Below are positions 45,519 through 57,299 of a stretch of 64,000 nucleotides of DNA, piece after piece. The stretch comes from Topomyia yanbarensis. Taxonomy: Eukaryota > Arthropoda > Insecta > Diptera > Culicidae. The position numbers were made by a program, and so were the translations under genes. The stretch's first letter is position 1. Each line of letters starts with the position of its first letter. The notes beneath the pieces were generated by a model. The model searched no databases, was not told the DNA's origin, and saw only the letters and a program-made list of their open reading frames with translations. Location: positions 209,114,546-209,178,545 of the forward strand of contig NC_080670.1 of assembly GCF_030247195.1 (NCBI RefSeq). The letters run 5' to 3'.

Positions 45519-47229
45519 GTGAGTTTTTTTTTTGTCTGCTTCAATTTTGTTACTCTGTTTTCAACAATGGGGATCACTTAATTGTATCTATCGAAAGCGA
45601 GACACCGTATCGAAAATTGCTGTGTTATCTCCACCGGTCCTGCCTGTTTGGAGGCGACACGGGTCCTTTTTTTCTGTTGGTCGTCCTTCCGGTTACGCGG
45701 CGGCGGAAAGGGGCGAGGCGAAAATCAATGTCCATTAGTGTTGATTTGCTTTCGGTTAGCATAGCAGCCGAAAAGGGGTTCGATTAGATTAGAGGGGGAT
45801 GGGGTGATGGGGATGGGTGCAATTATCGGAGATGGTGAGTTAATGTTTTTCGAGCATAAATATTTCTCGGGGCAATGGATTGTAATCAGCGATGATTGGA
45901 CTGCCGGTTTCGGTAATGGTTTCTCGGTGGGAACAGGGGAGAAAAAAAACATTTGCTGACCTCGAAGTGGAGCAACTTTTCTGTATGCTTTAATTCGAAT
46001 CAATCAAATGGGCGGTAGAATTTACCTGCGTCATGGGTGTTTTTTTTTCGAAATTTGACGATCAGATCCGTTGGAAATTGTTGTTGGAAATGTGTGTGTA
46101 ATGTGCTTTTTGAAGATTTCATTTTTGGTGCCTCAAGGAAGCCACTTTAAGTCGAAAATTTTCATTCTCGTCATTAATGACATTGACGAGATGGAATCTA
46201 ATGGATATTTGGAGCCTATTTACTAGCGATTGTTCGTAGTTAATGCAGTTTATCACCCGCAACAAAAAGCGAATAAGTAGATGAACCTTGTCAACGAGGA
46301 AATAGTTAGGTAAAGCTGACCGGACGAATGTTACCCTATATGTGTGTGTGTTGACATAGGCCATCTTCCCGTTAACTGCAACTGATGCTGAATGTTGAAT
46401 CACGGGGTCGTTTGAAACAGCAAACCTCGTATTTCAGCAGATCCACACAATTTAAACATGAATCGGAAACAACCCCATCGCTTTCGACCTTGTTTGCAGG
46501 TCTTTATACTCTGAACTCCTTCAGACCGTTAACCGCCACTTATCTTTTTTTCAACATTTTTTGTCATGATCGAAAAGTGTTCCACCAAGACTTTAGGAAT
46601 TTCCAATAAATTTAAAAAAAAAATTGGTCACTGCACAGGAAGAAGATCACAAAGGGCCCGTTTGAGGAGCATGGGTACAGTTTCAGAGCCGAGGAGTTGA
46701 TTTTATTCCAAAATTTATCTCACTTTGAGGCGAATATTTGTCAGAAGGCATTTTTGCACGGGTTTAGATCTCAATTCAGGATGATAGAGACAGAAAGGAA
46801 TGATACGTAACGCTGATCAACGTGTCCAGCGATGAGTCTTTTCTACTGCTCCATCAACGGCTATTCACACACACAGAAAAGCCAAACCTTTAAGATACGG
46901 AAAGCACAAAAACCTTGTAAGCGATTTAGCAAACTGGGCACCTTATGATATATATTGTTACACTGCGCGATCTGGAAAAAGCGTCCGAGTGCTCCGAGAG
47001 TAACCGTACGAATGACTTGACATCACGTTGAACATTGTGATTCAAATATTGACGTACGGATTGCATATTATTGCGGGTAAAGCAGGCGCAAACATTTGGG
47101 CATATGCTGCACGTGCTGCTATCGAGTACGCCTGCATCGCCGCACTGTTATGAACACTCGAAATAAATTTACTCTTGCTACAAAATACCCCCACGCTTTA
47201 AGCGCTTTTATGGAATAATTCATGGGCAG
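45519..47229. other. PlexA intron 2, 5' part; RT fragment inside
   Basis: Begins with donor GTGAGT. At 46,129-46,194 (+) a short reverse-transcriptase fragment reads VPQGSHFKSKIFILVINDID, the block just before the catalytic YADD of jockey-like elements. Nothing recognisable follows it. The rest shows no gene; several frames on both strands are short and unsupported. Confidence 0.5.
46129..46194 (+). mobile_element. non-LTR RT fragment (PQGS block)
   Basis: Twenty-two codons matching the (V/I)PQGSxLGPLxFxLxINDI block of non-LTR reverse transcriptases, with the LGPL replaced by FKSK. Confidence 0.5.
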
Positions 47230-48408
47230 ACTAGAGTGCCCAGAAAAATAATGAATTTTTGAAAACTCAATCGGCCCACCCCTGAGTCGATTCCTAGTCC
47301 AACTAGGAGTACTTGCTCCAAATTTGAAGCAAATCGGATAAGTCTAGGTACCGGACCAACGCGCCTGAAGTTTGTATGGGATTTTTCGACAATTTACATG
47401 TAGAAAACCCACTAACTCGCATTTTCGCCGCTAGGTGGCACTATATGCATCGTATTATCACTGTAAGTGAAAATAAGAAAGATAATTTAATTGCCTACAA
47501 ATTTGTTGAAGACTTCTAGTCAATCCGGGTTTGTTAAAAGAAGTTATTAAACATTTAACGAAGTGATGTCTGAGTCAGTTTTGCATGGGGCCTAGCAGTG
47601 CATGGTTGTGGATCGGTACTCGATTACCACCAACTATACATTTTTGTGAGATAATGGTTAGATTTAGCTGAATGGTATTTTCACAAGAATTGTAGTTCAT
47701 AATATGAGTTACGTTTTGGTTAGAAAATTTTAGTTCCACATGTAACGGCATAGAGGGCGCCAGCACTAACTTTTCATAGGAGTGAGATAGAATATCGAGA
47801 TATTCGAAAGAATTATATAAAAATGCCTGCTTTACAACTTTGTGGAAGACATCTAATCTCTATCTCTTTCCGTTAAAAAGTTAGTATTGGCGCCCTCTAT
47901 GCGGTAAAATGTGGAACTAAAATTTTCTAACCAAAGCATGACTCGTATTACTTACTATAAATCTTCCGAACATATTATTGACCTAAACCTAACCATTATT
48001 TCACAAAAATGTTTTGTTCGTGCGAATCAAGTACTGATCAACAATCATGCACTGCTAGGCCCCTTGCAAAACTGACTCAGACATCACTTCGTTAAAAGTT
48101 TAATAACTTCTTTTACCAAAGCCGGATTGACTAGCAGTCTTCAACAAATTTGTAGGCAATTAAATTATCTTTCTTATTTTTACTTACAGTGATAATACGA
48201 TGCATATAGTACCACCTAGCGGCGAAAATGCGAGTTAGTGGGTTTTCTACATGTAAATTGTCGAAAAATCCCATACAAGCTTCAGGCGCGTTGGTCCGGT
48301 ACCTAGACTTATCCGATTTTCTTCAAATTTGGAGCAAGTACTCCTGGTGGGACTAGGAATCGACTCAGGCATGGGCTGATAGGGGTCATTTTTTCCTGTC
48401 ACTCTAGT
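47230..48408. mobile_element. 1.18 kb foldback element
   Basis: Two arms (about 47,230-47,800 and 47,852-48,408) are reverse complements over most of their length with scattered substitutions. Examples are GGCGCCAGCACTAACTTTT against its complement, AATTTTAGTTCCACAT, and CGCATTTTCGCCGCTAGGTG. Only about 50 bases separate them. Ends are ACTAGAGTG / CACTCTAGT, flanked by GCAG on both sides, a possible 4-base target duplication. No coding capacity. It lies in transcribed orientation within PlexA intron 2, so pre-mRNA could fold into long double-stranded RNA. Confidence 0.85.
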
Positions 48409-48749
48409 GCAGACCCATGATAGTGGGGGTAGTTTTTGGGGTATTTTAGGGGGAAGCCCCCACATTATTCCGGATGGTTTACCCCCAATGACTGTCATTA
48501 TGGGACGTGAGTAACTACAAACGTGATTTGCTGGTTGAGCACTCGGCAACAGGACTGCTTTTAAGCTGGACCTGCGCTTGTTGGGCAATTCTCGAAAATA
48601 ACTGAACGTCAAAATTACTTTGCAAATCAAACTGCCAAAAACTGACAGCATTTACCCGAGCAACACCTCTTCTGGCCAGTTTTTGGAAGTCAATCAGTCG
48701 ATCCAGCTAATTATTCGAATTGAATTTGATGGTTGGGCAGAGGTGGTAG
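48409..48749. other. no gene seen
   Basis: Follows the foldback. The minus frame 48,247-48,651 spans the element edge and is not credible as a gene. Confidence 0.4.
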
Positions 48750-50165
48750 TATCAAGTTTTTCTCATTGATCCTTTATGACTAAGATCCAAGACTCTAGAG
48801 GGTTGTACTGAAATCGCGATCACAGCAACCTGCGAGCTACTCATCCAGTTACGTATCGCAAACACGCCTTCCGAATGCACGTACTTGACGTTCGGAGCTA
48901 GTTGAATCCCTTGTTGCTCCGTATCTACAGTCACCAGCTAATCGTCTACGAAGTGGCACTTTGATACGACGGCGGCCGGAAATTGATCGGAGAAGCGATT
49001 GGTGTTATGAATTGGGTGCTACAAGGAGAACAACAGACTCCAAAGTTCATAACCCGCATAGCATATGTTCCGATTTCACCACTTCCGTCACTGTAGAAGA
49101 ACCCCTGGCATTGTTGATCTTTGTGGAACATCTCGCGTATGTCGCCGGTCCGTGCCGCTGAAGGTTACGCGCCGCTCGCGGAACGGAACCGCGATCGTCA
49201 ACAGTGGACAGAGTTGATCTCAGCTGTGCAACAGGACGAAGTTCAAAGCCTTGACTGCTACATCCCAAATAGTTCTAACCTCCTAGTTCTAACTAACCTA
49301 GTTTATTGGAACGTGGCAACGTTTGGCCCAGTTCTTCGCTGGCGAGTTTCCTTGCGTATTCTTTGGTCCAAGTAGTAGGCAATTTTCTGGTTTCGAGCTA
49401 CTGCTACCTCGGGGTCCTTTTCCATGCATTTCTTGAGACAGTTATGTCGACGCATTGTCGTTGCACGGGTATCTGGCCGGTCACGTATCGGTCTTCTAGA
49501 ATCGCATCTAGAGATTCATCTATTTCTTGGTCATGTTCGTGTCCACGAACATGGAATGTACACAACGTCGAATCAAAGAGTTGCTCCAATCTAGACGTAT
49601 CTCTACAACTATCAGACCTCCGTCTATCTAGTCTTCTGTAGGATATCTATCTATGCATGTTAAGTGGAAATTCCTGGCCTGGTTTAGCTTCGAACACGGG
49701 CTACGTCTAGGCTAACGATTCTTGACTTATCCTCGTTCCGTAGGGCACCTCCAGTTCAACGCAAACATAACATCACCTTCGAGGGACAACTCATCCAGTA
49801 GCATCTGATCAAGCAAGATTAGTTCAAAACCTTCCTCGAAAAAGGTATATGTTCTAACCATCCGACTCCTCTTGCCAGTGATTCGTCAATACGGTACCAT
49901 GGTCGATCCTGTGAGCGTTACACCTACTGGGCTCACGGCTGGTTGCCGAGCGAAGGAACCTTACCAGCTAAAGTCGGTTGATTCTAGGCTTGTTCGTGCG
50001 CAATGTGCCAGCCGTTCTTCCCGCACTGCTTTGCTCTTCAGAAGTCGATAAGTCAATGGAGACATATGTGACAAATGTCAAACTCTGGGACAGCTGTCCA
50101 TCGAGAATCCCTGGAAAGATCTTGGAATTTCCCAACTGCTCTACCATTTCCTTTGCAAACTAGAT
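48750..50165 (-). mobile_element. BEL/Pao LTR retrotransposon relic, copy 1
   Basis: Minus 49,131-48,946 reads MFHKDQQCQGFFYSDGSGEI, then TYAMRVMNFGVCCSPCSTQF, the reverse-transcriptase block of BEL/Pao Pol. The next frame (48,934-48,752) reads APNVKYVHSEGVFAIRNWMS, then VAVIAISVQPSRVLDLSHKG, the connection region after the active site. The YVDD segment between them is lost. The region up to 50,165 is homologous, in the same orientation, to 53,700-54,420, for example at CACGTCTAGGCTA(A/G)CGATTC. Dead, many stops. Confidence 0.75.
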
Positions 50166-50600
50166 ATACGTTAATGACAGTTCGCTTCATCAATTCGTAG
50201 ACATGGGGTGGGCTTCACAATCTGAAATACTGATTCTGGTGGCTCTGCTTCAGCTACAGTAAGGCCGATAACGTTGCTAGCATTTCTGGACGAAGGTAAC
50301 TCTGTCACGTTGTTGGAGGACAGACTAGCTGACCAGCGGAGAAGGAATCTAGACGAATGAACATTTAGGTATCGTGTACCGAGACAAGTGCAGGTTGCAT
50401 AATGGTCGCATAGCAGGAACACTGCCGTTGCCAGGAACTCACCGCGAAGTTTAAGTGTATAAAGTCTTATAAATAACTGGACATCATGGTTGACATCGGG
50501 TTGAACAATATCCATACGTTTGCCGCGCTTGAAGCGAAACACCTGTAGGTCGCGTGGCAAGTGTAACCTCGAACGGGTGGTTTACGGGCCAAAATACTCC
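50166..50600 (+). mobile_element. R1-like 3' tail fragment (tentative)
   Basis: GACCAGCGGAGAAGGAATCTAGAC... at about 50,331 resembles the end of the R1-type element at 53,580 (CAACGGAGAAGGAATTCAGA). The minus frame 50,171-50,560 is open for 129 codons but lacks a recognisable domain. Confidence 0.35.
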
Positions 50601-52539
50601 GTGACGGATCCTACGAGTAAAAATCTCAGTTATCAGAAGACGATTGCAAAACGATGATCTACACGAACTACTTAGAAGCCAGAACGCTCTGGTGGTGATA
50701 CTAACGCAGGAGAAGGCGATCGGGGGACGTTAGAAATACTTGGATAGACTACAAAACGAATCGGTGGACGCTTTTAAATCAACCTTTTATGGGAGGTCGA
50801 GGATCCACGCTTCCCGAAAGGTTATCCCGTGGAACAGCATTTAACAAAGCAGCTAGAGAATCGTTGTTGAGAAGAATTCAATATTATGCGAGAACGTCAA
50901 TCAAATCATCAGATCAAAGAGCACCAGCTGTAAGGTTATGCACATCGTCCAAAACCCAGAAAACAGGTAAGATACGGTTCGTATAGAATGTTTCAGCGAA
51001 CGTACCAGGAGTCTCACCAAATTCAAAATTTCGTTAAGGGCCGGACTCCGATATTCCGTTGTTAAAGGTTATCATAGTTTTTCTCGGAAGGCGAATAAGA
51101 TTTGGCGGGAACTTGAAGGAGATATTCCACCAGATCGCCAATATCAACTCATGTGTAGCACCAAGAAGAGCATCAGGAGCTCCAAGGAATCGTAGATCTT
51201 GTGCTGACCAGACGTTTACCCAAAAAACGTCGGAGCTTAAGAACAAAAGAGGGCAGCTCTACGAGTTGCCCAAGGAACAACAGCAGCGTCCCTACCAGGA
51301 TCACACAACTAGTGAAACGTATCAAGTCTCCTTGAATGCCGTCAAATGAGAGCATACCATACTTAAGACGCGAGAAAAAACGTCTAACGACGGGGACTCC
51401 GCCAGGTGAAAATCCGCACCAAGCATAAGCAAACACAGCTGTTCATCTTCAGGAAGTCTTTGAATGATATCCCTGTTTACTTAATGTTCGTAGAAACATT
51501 TGGCGAGTTTAGCTCTCCGTGCTCGGTTTCGAACGAATAGCGTCGATCGCTGGCACTTAATTTACGGTGCGAAAATATAAAGTACGATCCCATCACCCAA
51601 AAGAATGAATTTTGCGATCGCAATGTGTTTACGGTGAAGTGTACGACAGCAAATCGGTATTTTTTCGAGTTACCTTCTTTTTATTCAAATTACATTGAAC
51701 AGTTGAGTATAAAATTCAAAATTTTCGCTTGTTTTTTTTTATAAAATGGAGCCTGCTTGTTTTTTGCCAACGTTTCGACCCCTAGTCGAGGTCTTCTTCA
51801 GGTTTTCTAATTTATTAAAATGGCAGTGATGGAACAATAAGATTGACGACAATGTTAGCTAAAGTAGCGAATATGATTAACACGCTTGTGTTGCATTATT
51901 TTCCGCAAGATGAAACAGAAGCACTGACCTGGAATCACTGCTCGAGGGGACCGCGGATCGGTGCGGAAGAAAAACTGAATAATAGACCGTCGAATTCTGT
52001 GGGAGCACTGTGGAATAATTACAAACGTCTGCAGTTTGTAATTGCTGACAAAATGGGAAAAATGAATACATGACCAACAACAGATCAATGCTATGAGATG
52101 TAGTTTGGTGAATCTGACAGTGTAGTAGATTCAGTTAATACGGAATTGCCAGAGGTTGGGGTGCAGCGATGCCCTAAAGCAATACAAGATTATTGCATCG
52201 ACGTTTGAAAACTAGCGCGGGTGAAAAAATCTCCCAATTTCCCAATAAAATTAATTTAGATCATAGCCAACGAACTTTCAATTCTCATTTCTTCGCAATG
52301 TGAACAACATTTTTAATCCAAATAGCCATCGAAAACAAAAAGTTTCTTCGTCGTAATGTTAACAGTGTAACACTTCTCCGTGAAGATCTTTCTCCACAAC
52401 CAACCAGAACCTGATCTATCGGTGTACGGTTCGAAGCGTTGGTTGGAATTAGCTTATTGAGATCATACCTTTTGTCGCATCCGATTAGCAGCCGAAGATA
52501 TCGTGATGTAAACTTCGCTGTTTAATTTGCAGCTACAAA
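50601..52539. other. PlexA intron 2; no gene; hammerhead-like tag inside
   Basis: No protein family recognised. The frame at 51,843-52,073 has no known motif. A hammerhead-like tag lies at 51,773-51,801 (minus). Confidence 0.45.
51773..51801 (-). ncRNA. hammerhead-like core (CUGAAGA type)
   Basis: The minus strand reads CUGAAGA, A, GACC, an 8-base loop, G, GGUC, GAAAC, then GUUGGC. CUGANGA and GAAA boxes are intact and stem II has four base pairs. Stems I and III are not obvious, and the surrounding T runs are not PLE coding. Similar CGAAACGTYGG tags occur at 2165, 15,546, 24,118 and 59,641. Confidence 0.38.
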
Positions 52540-53650
52540 TTGCTTGCAAAAGAGGATTTTTTTCAGTTTCCTATCTATTTTTTAGCTGTTGTTCTATTAC
52601 ACGACATCAAAATCTTAGTCTGGAAAGTGTCCAGATTTATGATGCTGGTCTACAAGACAAGCATGGAGCGGATGTCGATTAGAGTCACGGCGGGAGTATT
52701 TCAGGGCTCCATGCTCGACCCTACGCTGGGGAATATGATGTACAACGGAGTGTTAACATCGGAACTGCCTAGGGGAGTAGAGATCGTCAAACTTGCATGT
52801 GGCGTCGTCCGTACGATAAGCGGCGAGACTCTTTAGGAAGTAGAGATGTTGACGACGGAGACAATAGATATTATTGAAACCTAGATGGCGTGTCGCGTGA
52901 TCAGCATCGGAAGACACTCGATGCCATCGAAGCGTGCGTTGAAGCACCGGGATGTGATGGATCGACAATCGGTTGAATTTCAATAGCCACGTCGATTTTA
53001 TTATTTATGTGAGAAGATTTTTTTTTATGTGAGAAGGTGGTTAACGCAGTGGCAAAGATCATGCCGTACATCGGAGGAGATCAGATCTGTGGCGCTGAAC
53101 TCAAAGCAGAACCGCACGAGGCTGACGAGCACGTTTCGTCTAATGGTTGTTCTTGTCACGAGCGCGAACGTTACGATGTCGTCGAAGACGGAACGCGTCA
53201 TTACTGGGATGATCCCAATCCGCATCACTCTGGCTGAGGATCTAACATGCAACCAATGAATGAAGGGAGACTGATCAGAGTGGACTCGTTGGCTGAGTGA
53301 CAGCAAGAGTGGGACAACGCAGAGAAAGGAAAGTGTACCAACCGCCGCATCCCAAATGTGTCGGTGTGGGAGTATACGAACTATGGAGAGATGAGCTTCC
53401 ATCTGAGGTAATTTTTGTCCGGACTCGGCTGCTTCTGGAAGTACCTGTATCAGTTTGGATATGCTTCGTCAAGAGACACCGGAATACGTGGTCTTCGAAT
53501 GCCCTAAGTTCGAAGAAGTTCGACGTAAAAGTCGACAATATCGTCGAAGACATGGGACCAGACGAACACACCTGTGACGCCGACCAACGGAGAAGGAATT
53601 CAGATCACTGAACATCTAAGCATCGGGCACCGATGCAAGTTCAGCGAAAA
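52540..53650 (+). mobile_element. R1-clade non-LTR relic (3' half)
   Basis: The + strand reads VYKTSMERMSIRVTAGVFQG, then SMLDPTLGNMMYNGVLTSEL and PRGVEIVKLACGVVRTISGE, the RT core of R1-type elements with the FADD motif degraded to LACG. Downstream, shifted frames give KVVNAVAKIMPYIGG, TSTFRLMVVLVTSANVT and ITGMIPIRITLAED, and the C-terminal zinc-knuckle region near 53,450-53,560. Flanked on both sides by BEL-derived sequence, so it may have inserted into or next to it. Dead. Confidence 0.78.
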
Positions 53651-53699
53651 TTGGTACACAGCTGTAAGTCAAATTTCCTGCAGAAGAACCCTTAGATAC

Positions 53700-54420
53700 A
53701 TCCGTCAAAGATAGGATCTCCGGCTTAGTCGTCGCTGGTCTTTTTTTCATTTAGAGGGTTTTACTGTAATCGCGACTGCAACGACCTCCGAGATATTGAT
53801 TCAGTTGCGTATCTTTAACCGACCTTCGAGCCATTGCTCGATTATCTGACAAGCGCGTCTGCTTGAGTCGTTCTCAAAGACTGGAGTAGGTGTTGACCAC
53901 CTACCAGACCAAAGCAATTCTGCGTTAAATACGTTTTTATGGTTAGATACAAGGTTTTCATGGCTGCTAGCCACGAGGAATGTCGACAGCATTGAATCAA
54001 CTGATTGATCTACTTACTAGTCTTTGTAGCTATCGGATTATCCAACCCCATATCTCTAGCCTTCTGGACCAGACTTATCCCTGCGTCCTGTCCTGATTCG
54101 TGGCCGAGCGTCACAACACGAGTAGACGTGGAGCGAATACGCATCCGCTAGCTAGTCTACGTTCAGCGTTTCAAGGGGAAGTAACAGTTCTTCGACTGTT
54201 ACTAGGGTATCCAAGCAAGACTTCCTGATTTGGCTTCGAACACTCGCCACGTCTAGGCTAGCGATTCTTGACTTCTTCGCCAGTATCTGTTCAAGCAAGG
54301 TCAGCTCAGACGCTTCGTATCATACTCTCGGATCGCTGCTTCTCGCGAACACCGGGAAGATCTTGGAATTGCTTGCATTTCTCTACTGCCAAACTCTTTG
54401 CAGATTAGATGTAGTGATGG
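53700..54420 (-). mobile_element. BEL/Pao relic, copy 2
   Basis: Minus 53,830-53,740 reads RLKIRN then SEVVAVAITVKPSK, homologous to the FAIRNW...VVTAIS block of BEL Pol. The following 600 bases are homologous to 49,400-50,165. Same orientation as copy 1 and about 4.7 kb away. Confidence 0.6.
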
Positions 54421-57299
54421 AGCCGAGTTTCGCTGCAGTACTGACTGACTCGACGAAAGAATTAACCCATTTTCCGAGTGTAGCCAGCTTGTCAGAAGGA
54501 ACTATTTTGTCTATAACGAGTCCGATCCAATTTCACAGATACTCCCTTAAACCTCAGGCATCAACTATAGCGCAGAGGTTCTGTACGTCATACGTGTCGG
54601 AGCCGTAGACAAATTTTTGCACGACTGATCTTTTGCTTTTGGGATTATCGCTTTCGTCGTATTCCAGGCTTCCTTAAATATTTTCAGCGTTTCTGGTCGC
54701 TGTTTCACTGTTGTTTTTACCTTTGGACATCTCCATGGTATCATTCTTGGTCTTCTCAGTAGTTTGTGGAATACAGCTTCCTCAAATATCTTCGCTGAAA
54801 ACTCTTCGAAACCTGGTTTAACGGCTTGGTGTATAGATGTTGTTACCAACTGTTCATAGGTCGTCTAGTTTACGCGCTCGTATATCCAACGACATCCTCT
54901 TGTAGGTCGTTTAGTGTAATTTGGGGCAGTACGTTTGGAAAGTGATCATTGGTGTGCAACTCGGTGGAAAAATTGGAAGATACGCGATTTTCAGACTCCA
55001 GTTTCTTTTCGAGTGACAGCTTTCGAATGGAGACCTTTTGGACGTAGTCTTCCTTTTCGGCGTCTCATCTAAAATGGGTTCACATTTCATCCGTAATACT
55101 GTTTGCTCTGTTCTGTCATCACAGTTGATCGTATGTTGATCCGTCTTTTCATTTGATTCGTCGTCCAGCTTGGAGGCACTTCCGTGAACACGAGGTACGT
55201 TCGTGTATTCATCGTTGACTAATTCTACTTTGTTGAGGCTACATTAGCTACACTCTTGTTGACTTTGTGAGGCCTGCACCAATATTTACCAGCGCCATTT
55301 GCGGGTTCTATCTGTAGACATATCAGAGACGGAAGCTTGAGGTCGGTAGAGATCCTATAACTCACCAGCGCCTCTGAGATGTTTGCTCCGAATTTCGTGA
55401 AGTTACTTTTCTGATAGCCTGGCAAATGCTGACGTCCCTGTTTCTTCTCCATTCCGAGTATTGAACGCTGATCGTACGGATGAGTCATTTCAACTTGAGC
55501 ATTTCCTTTTGAACTGGTGGAAGTGCTGGAAGGCCCCTCTAAGGATATCTTGCTCTCATCGGCAGGTATGGAAGAACTGAACTGAGTGGCCAGTGAGCAG
55601 TGGACTAAGGGAGCCGTTCTGTTAAAACCCGCAAGTATGCCCTTCGATTGGCTGCATTTATGGTGTATGAGGCTTCCATAAAAGTTGAATCTTGACTTCG
55701 AGGTATTGTCAGAATGCGAACTGGCGGAAGGAAGGACATCAGCCTTCTGTTAACCAAGAGCACCATAGTTTTCCAGTTGTCCGGGAGTACGTCACGTCCC
55801 CAGACGGTTCATGACCTGCAATGGCAGGTGTCCCAAATCGTCTATCCGAAGGTTCATATCCAGCAGCTTTTTGCGTGTTAATATAAGGGCGTGGTTTAGT
55901 TCAAAACCAGATGTTTAGTGAAGTCCTGCCCGAGTACGGAGGAAAAGTAGTCGAGTGGTATTCCAAGTTCCTCTCCTGATTGAAAAGGGGCAGTTGAAAG
56001 GCGGTATCGGTATTCATCAGCTACAGAGGGCTATAGACCCGTTGATTTGGAGACCAAACCGGTGATTCCGCTCTTGCCGTTTAGAGCGTTAAATCGCCCC
56101 CAGAGTTCACCCAACGGTAGTCTGTGTAAGATCCGCCTGGAAGCTCAGCCTAGAGAGATGATCAAGACAGTCGTGTAGAGTGCGCGTACTACTTTGCGCC
56201 ACCGGTTTCGATAGCCAATTCGTCTCCAGTAAAGCGCGTTGTTCTTGCTACTCCATTGGTTCGAAGAAGGCAAAGCTTGGTTTCCTGCGTTACGAAGAGT
56301 CCTTTAATAACGTCCAGGCTTGTTACCAAGTACGAAACTTGAAATTGAATTCATAAATGCACCCACGGTGAATTTTCAATGCCTGTTAACCCGTGACCAT
56401 CGACACTAATCACATTACAATCGAATTTCCGCCGATCTTCGATCAACTATTTATTTCTACAGTAGTATTTTTATTCCTAGATTCGTTCGCACCCTTTCAT
56501 TCTGCTACTACCGACAGAAAGATAATAGCACCCAGTCGATACAGGCCTAAGGACCAAACGTCTCAAAAGATTTAGACTGGAGTGGAGGCAAGAGCTAGGA
56601 AACTTGTGAGAACTTTGTTATCTCATCGCTTGACGACCACCGATGGAAGTAGCTACACTGCTTTCGATAAACTGACAAGCGTTCGTTCGTCCACGAATTC
56701 TTGAAGCATCACCAAATCCTTATGGATGCGTGGTTCGATGTGTTTAGGAATATCTTGAATTGAACTCTAGAAGCTCCGGATAGCTTTGAATACTGTGGTT
56801 TCCAGAAGAATTGGCTGAATCTATCTGCATTATTAAACGGTTCTGGGACCTTAAGGTAGAGTTTTCGGCCGCTCTCAGATTGTTTGCCACAGAAAGTCGA
56901 ATCTGCGACACTCGAGGAAGAACCTTCAGCCATGTGCGCCATTTTTTGAAATGGAAAACATAGATTTGATCATCTCAGTCGTAGCTCTCCAGGTTCTTGC
57001 AAAAGAATTCGGAGGACCATCAACCCAAGCGGGCTTAAATCAATCATCAATGTACGTAATATCTCAGGCTGGGTAGGTTGTTTTCTTCCGGACAAATAGG
57101 ATCGTGGCGGGTAGATAACTTGAACGTAAGGTAGTTTGCGGAAATATTACACCACATCCCGAGAACCTCACTCGGTGATTTCTGTTTCTTCAATGTTCAT
57201 ACATTTTTCTAGAATTTCTTCTTCTGTGAAAGCAGCAACGACTGACAGTGAATTCGTGGCTCTGCTGTTTTTACTCTTGAGCACTCCCATGGTATCATT
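54421..57299. other. PlexA intron 2; no family recognised
   Basis: Frames on both strands are short. Minus 54,565-54,849 contains a segment similar to one near 57,290-57,350 (RPRMIPW(R/E)C), so this interval probably includes more BEL-derived or nested-element DNA. No domain can be named with confidence. Confidence 0.4.
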
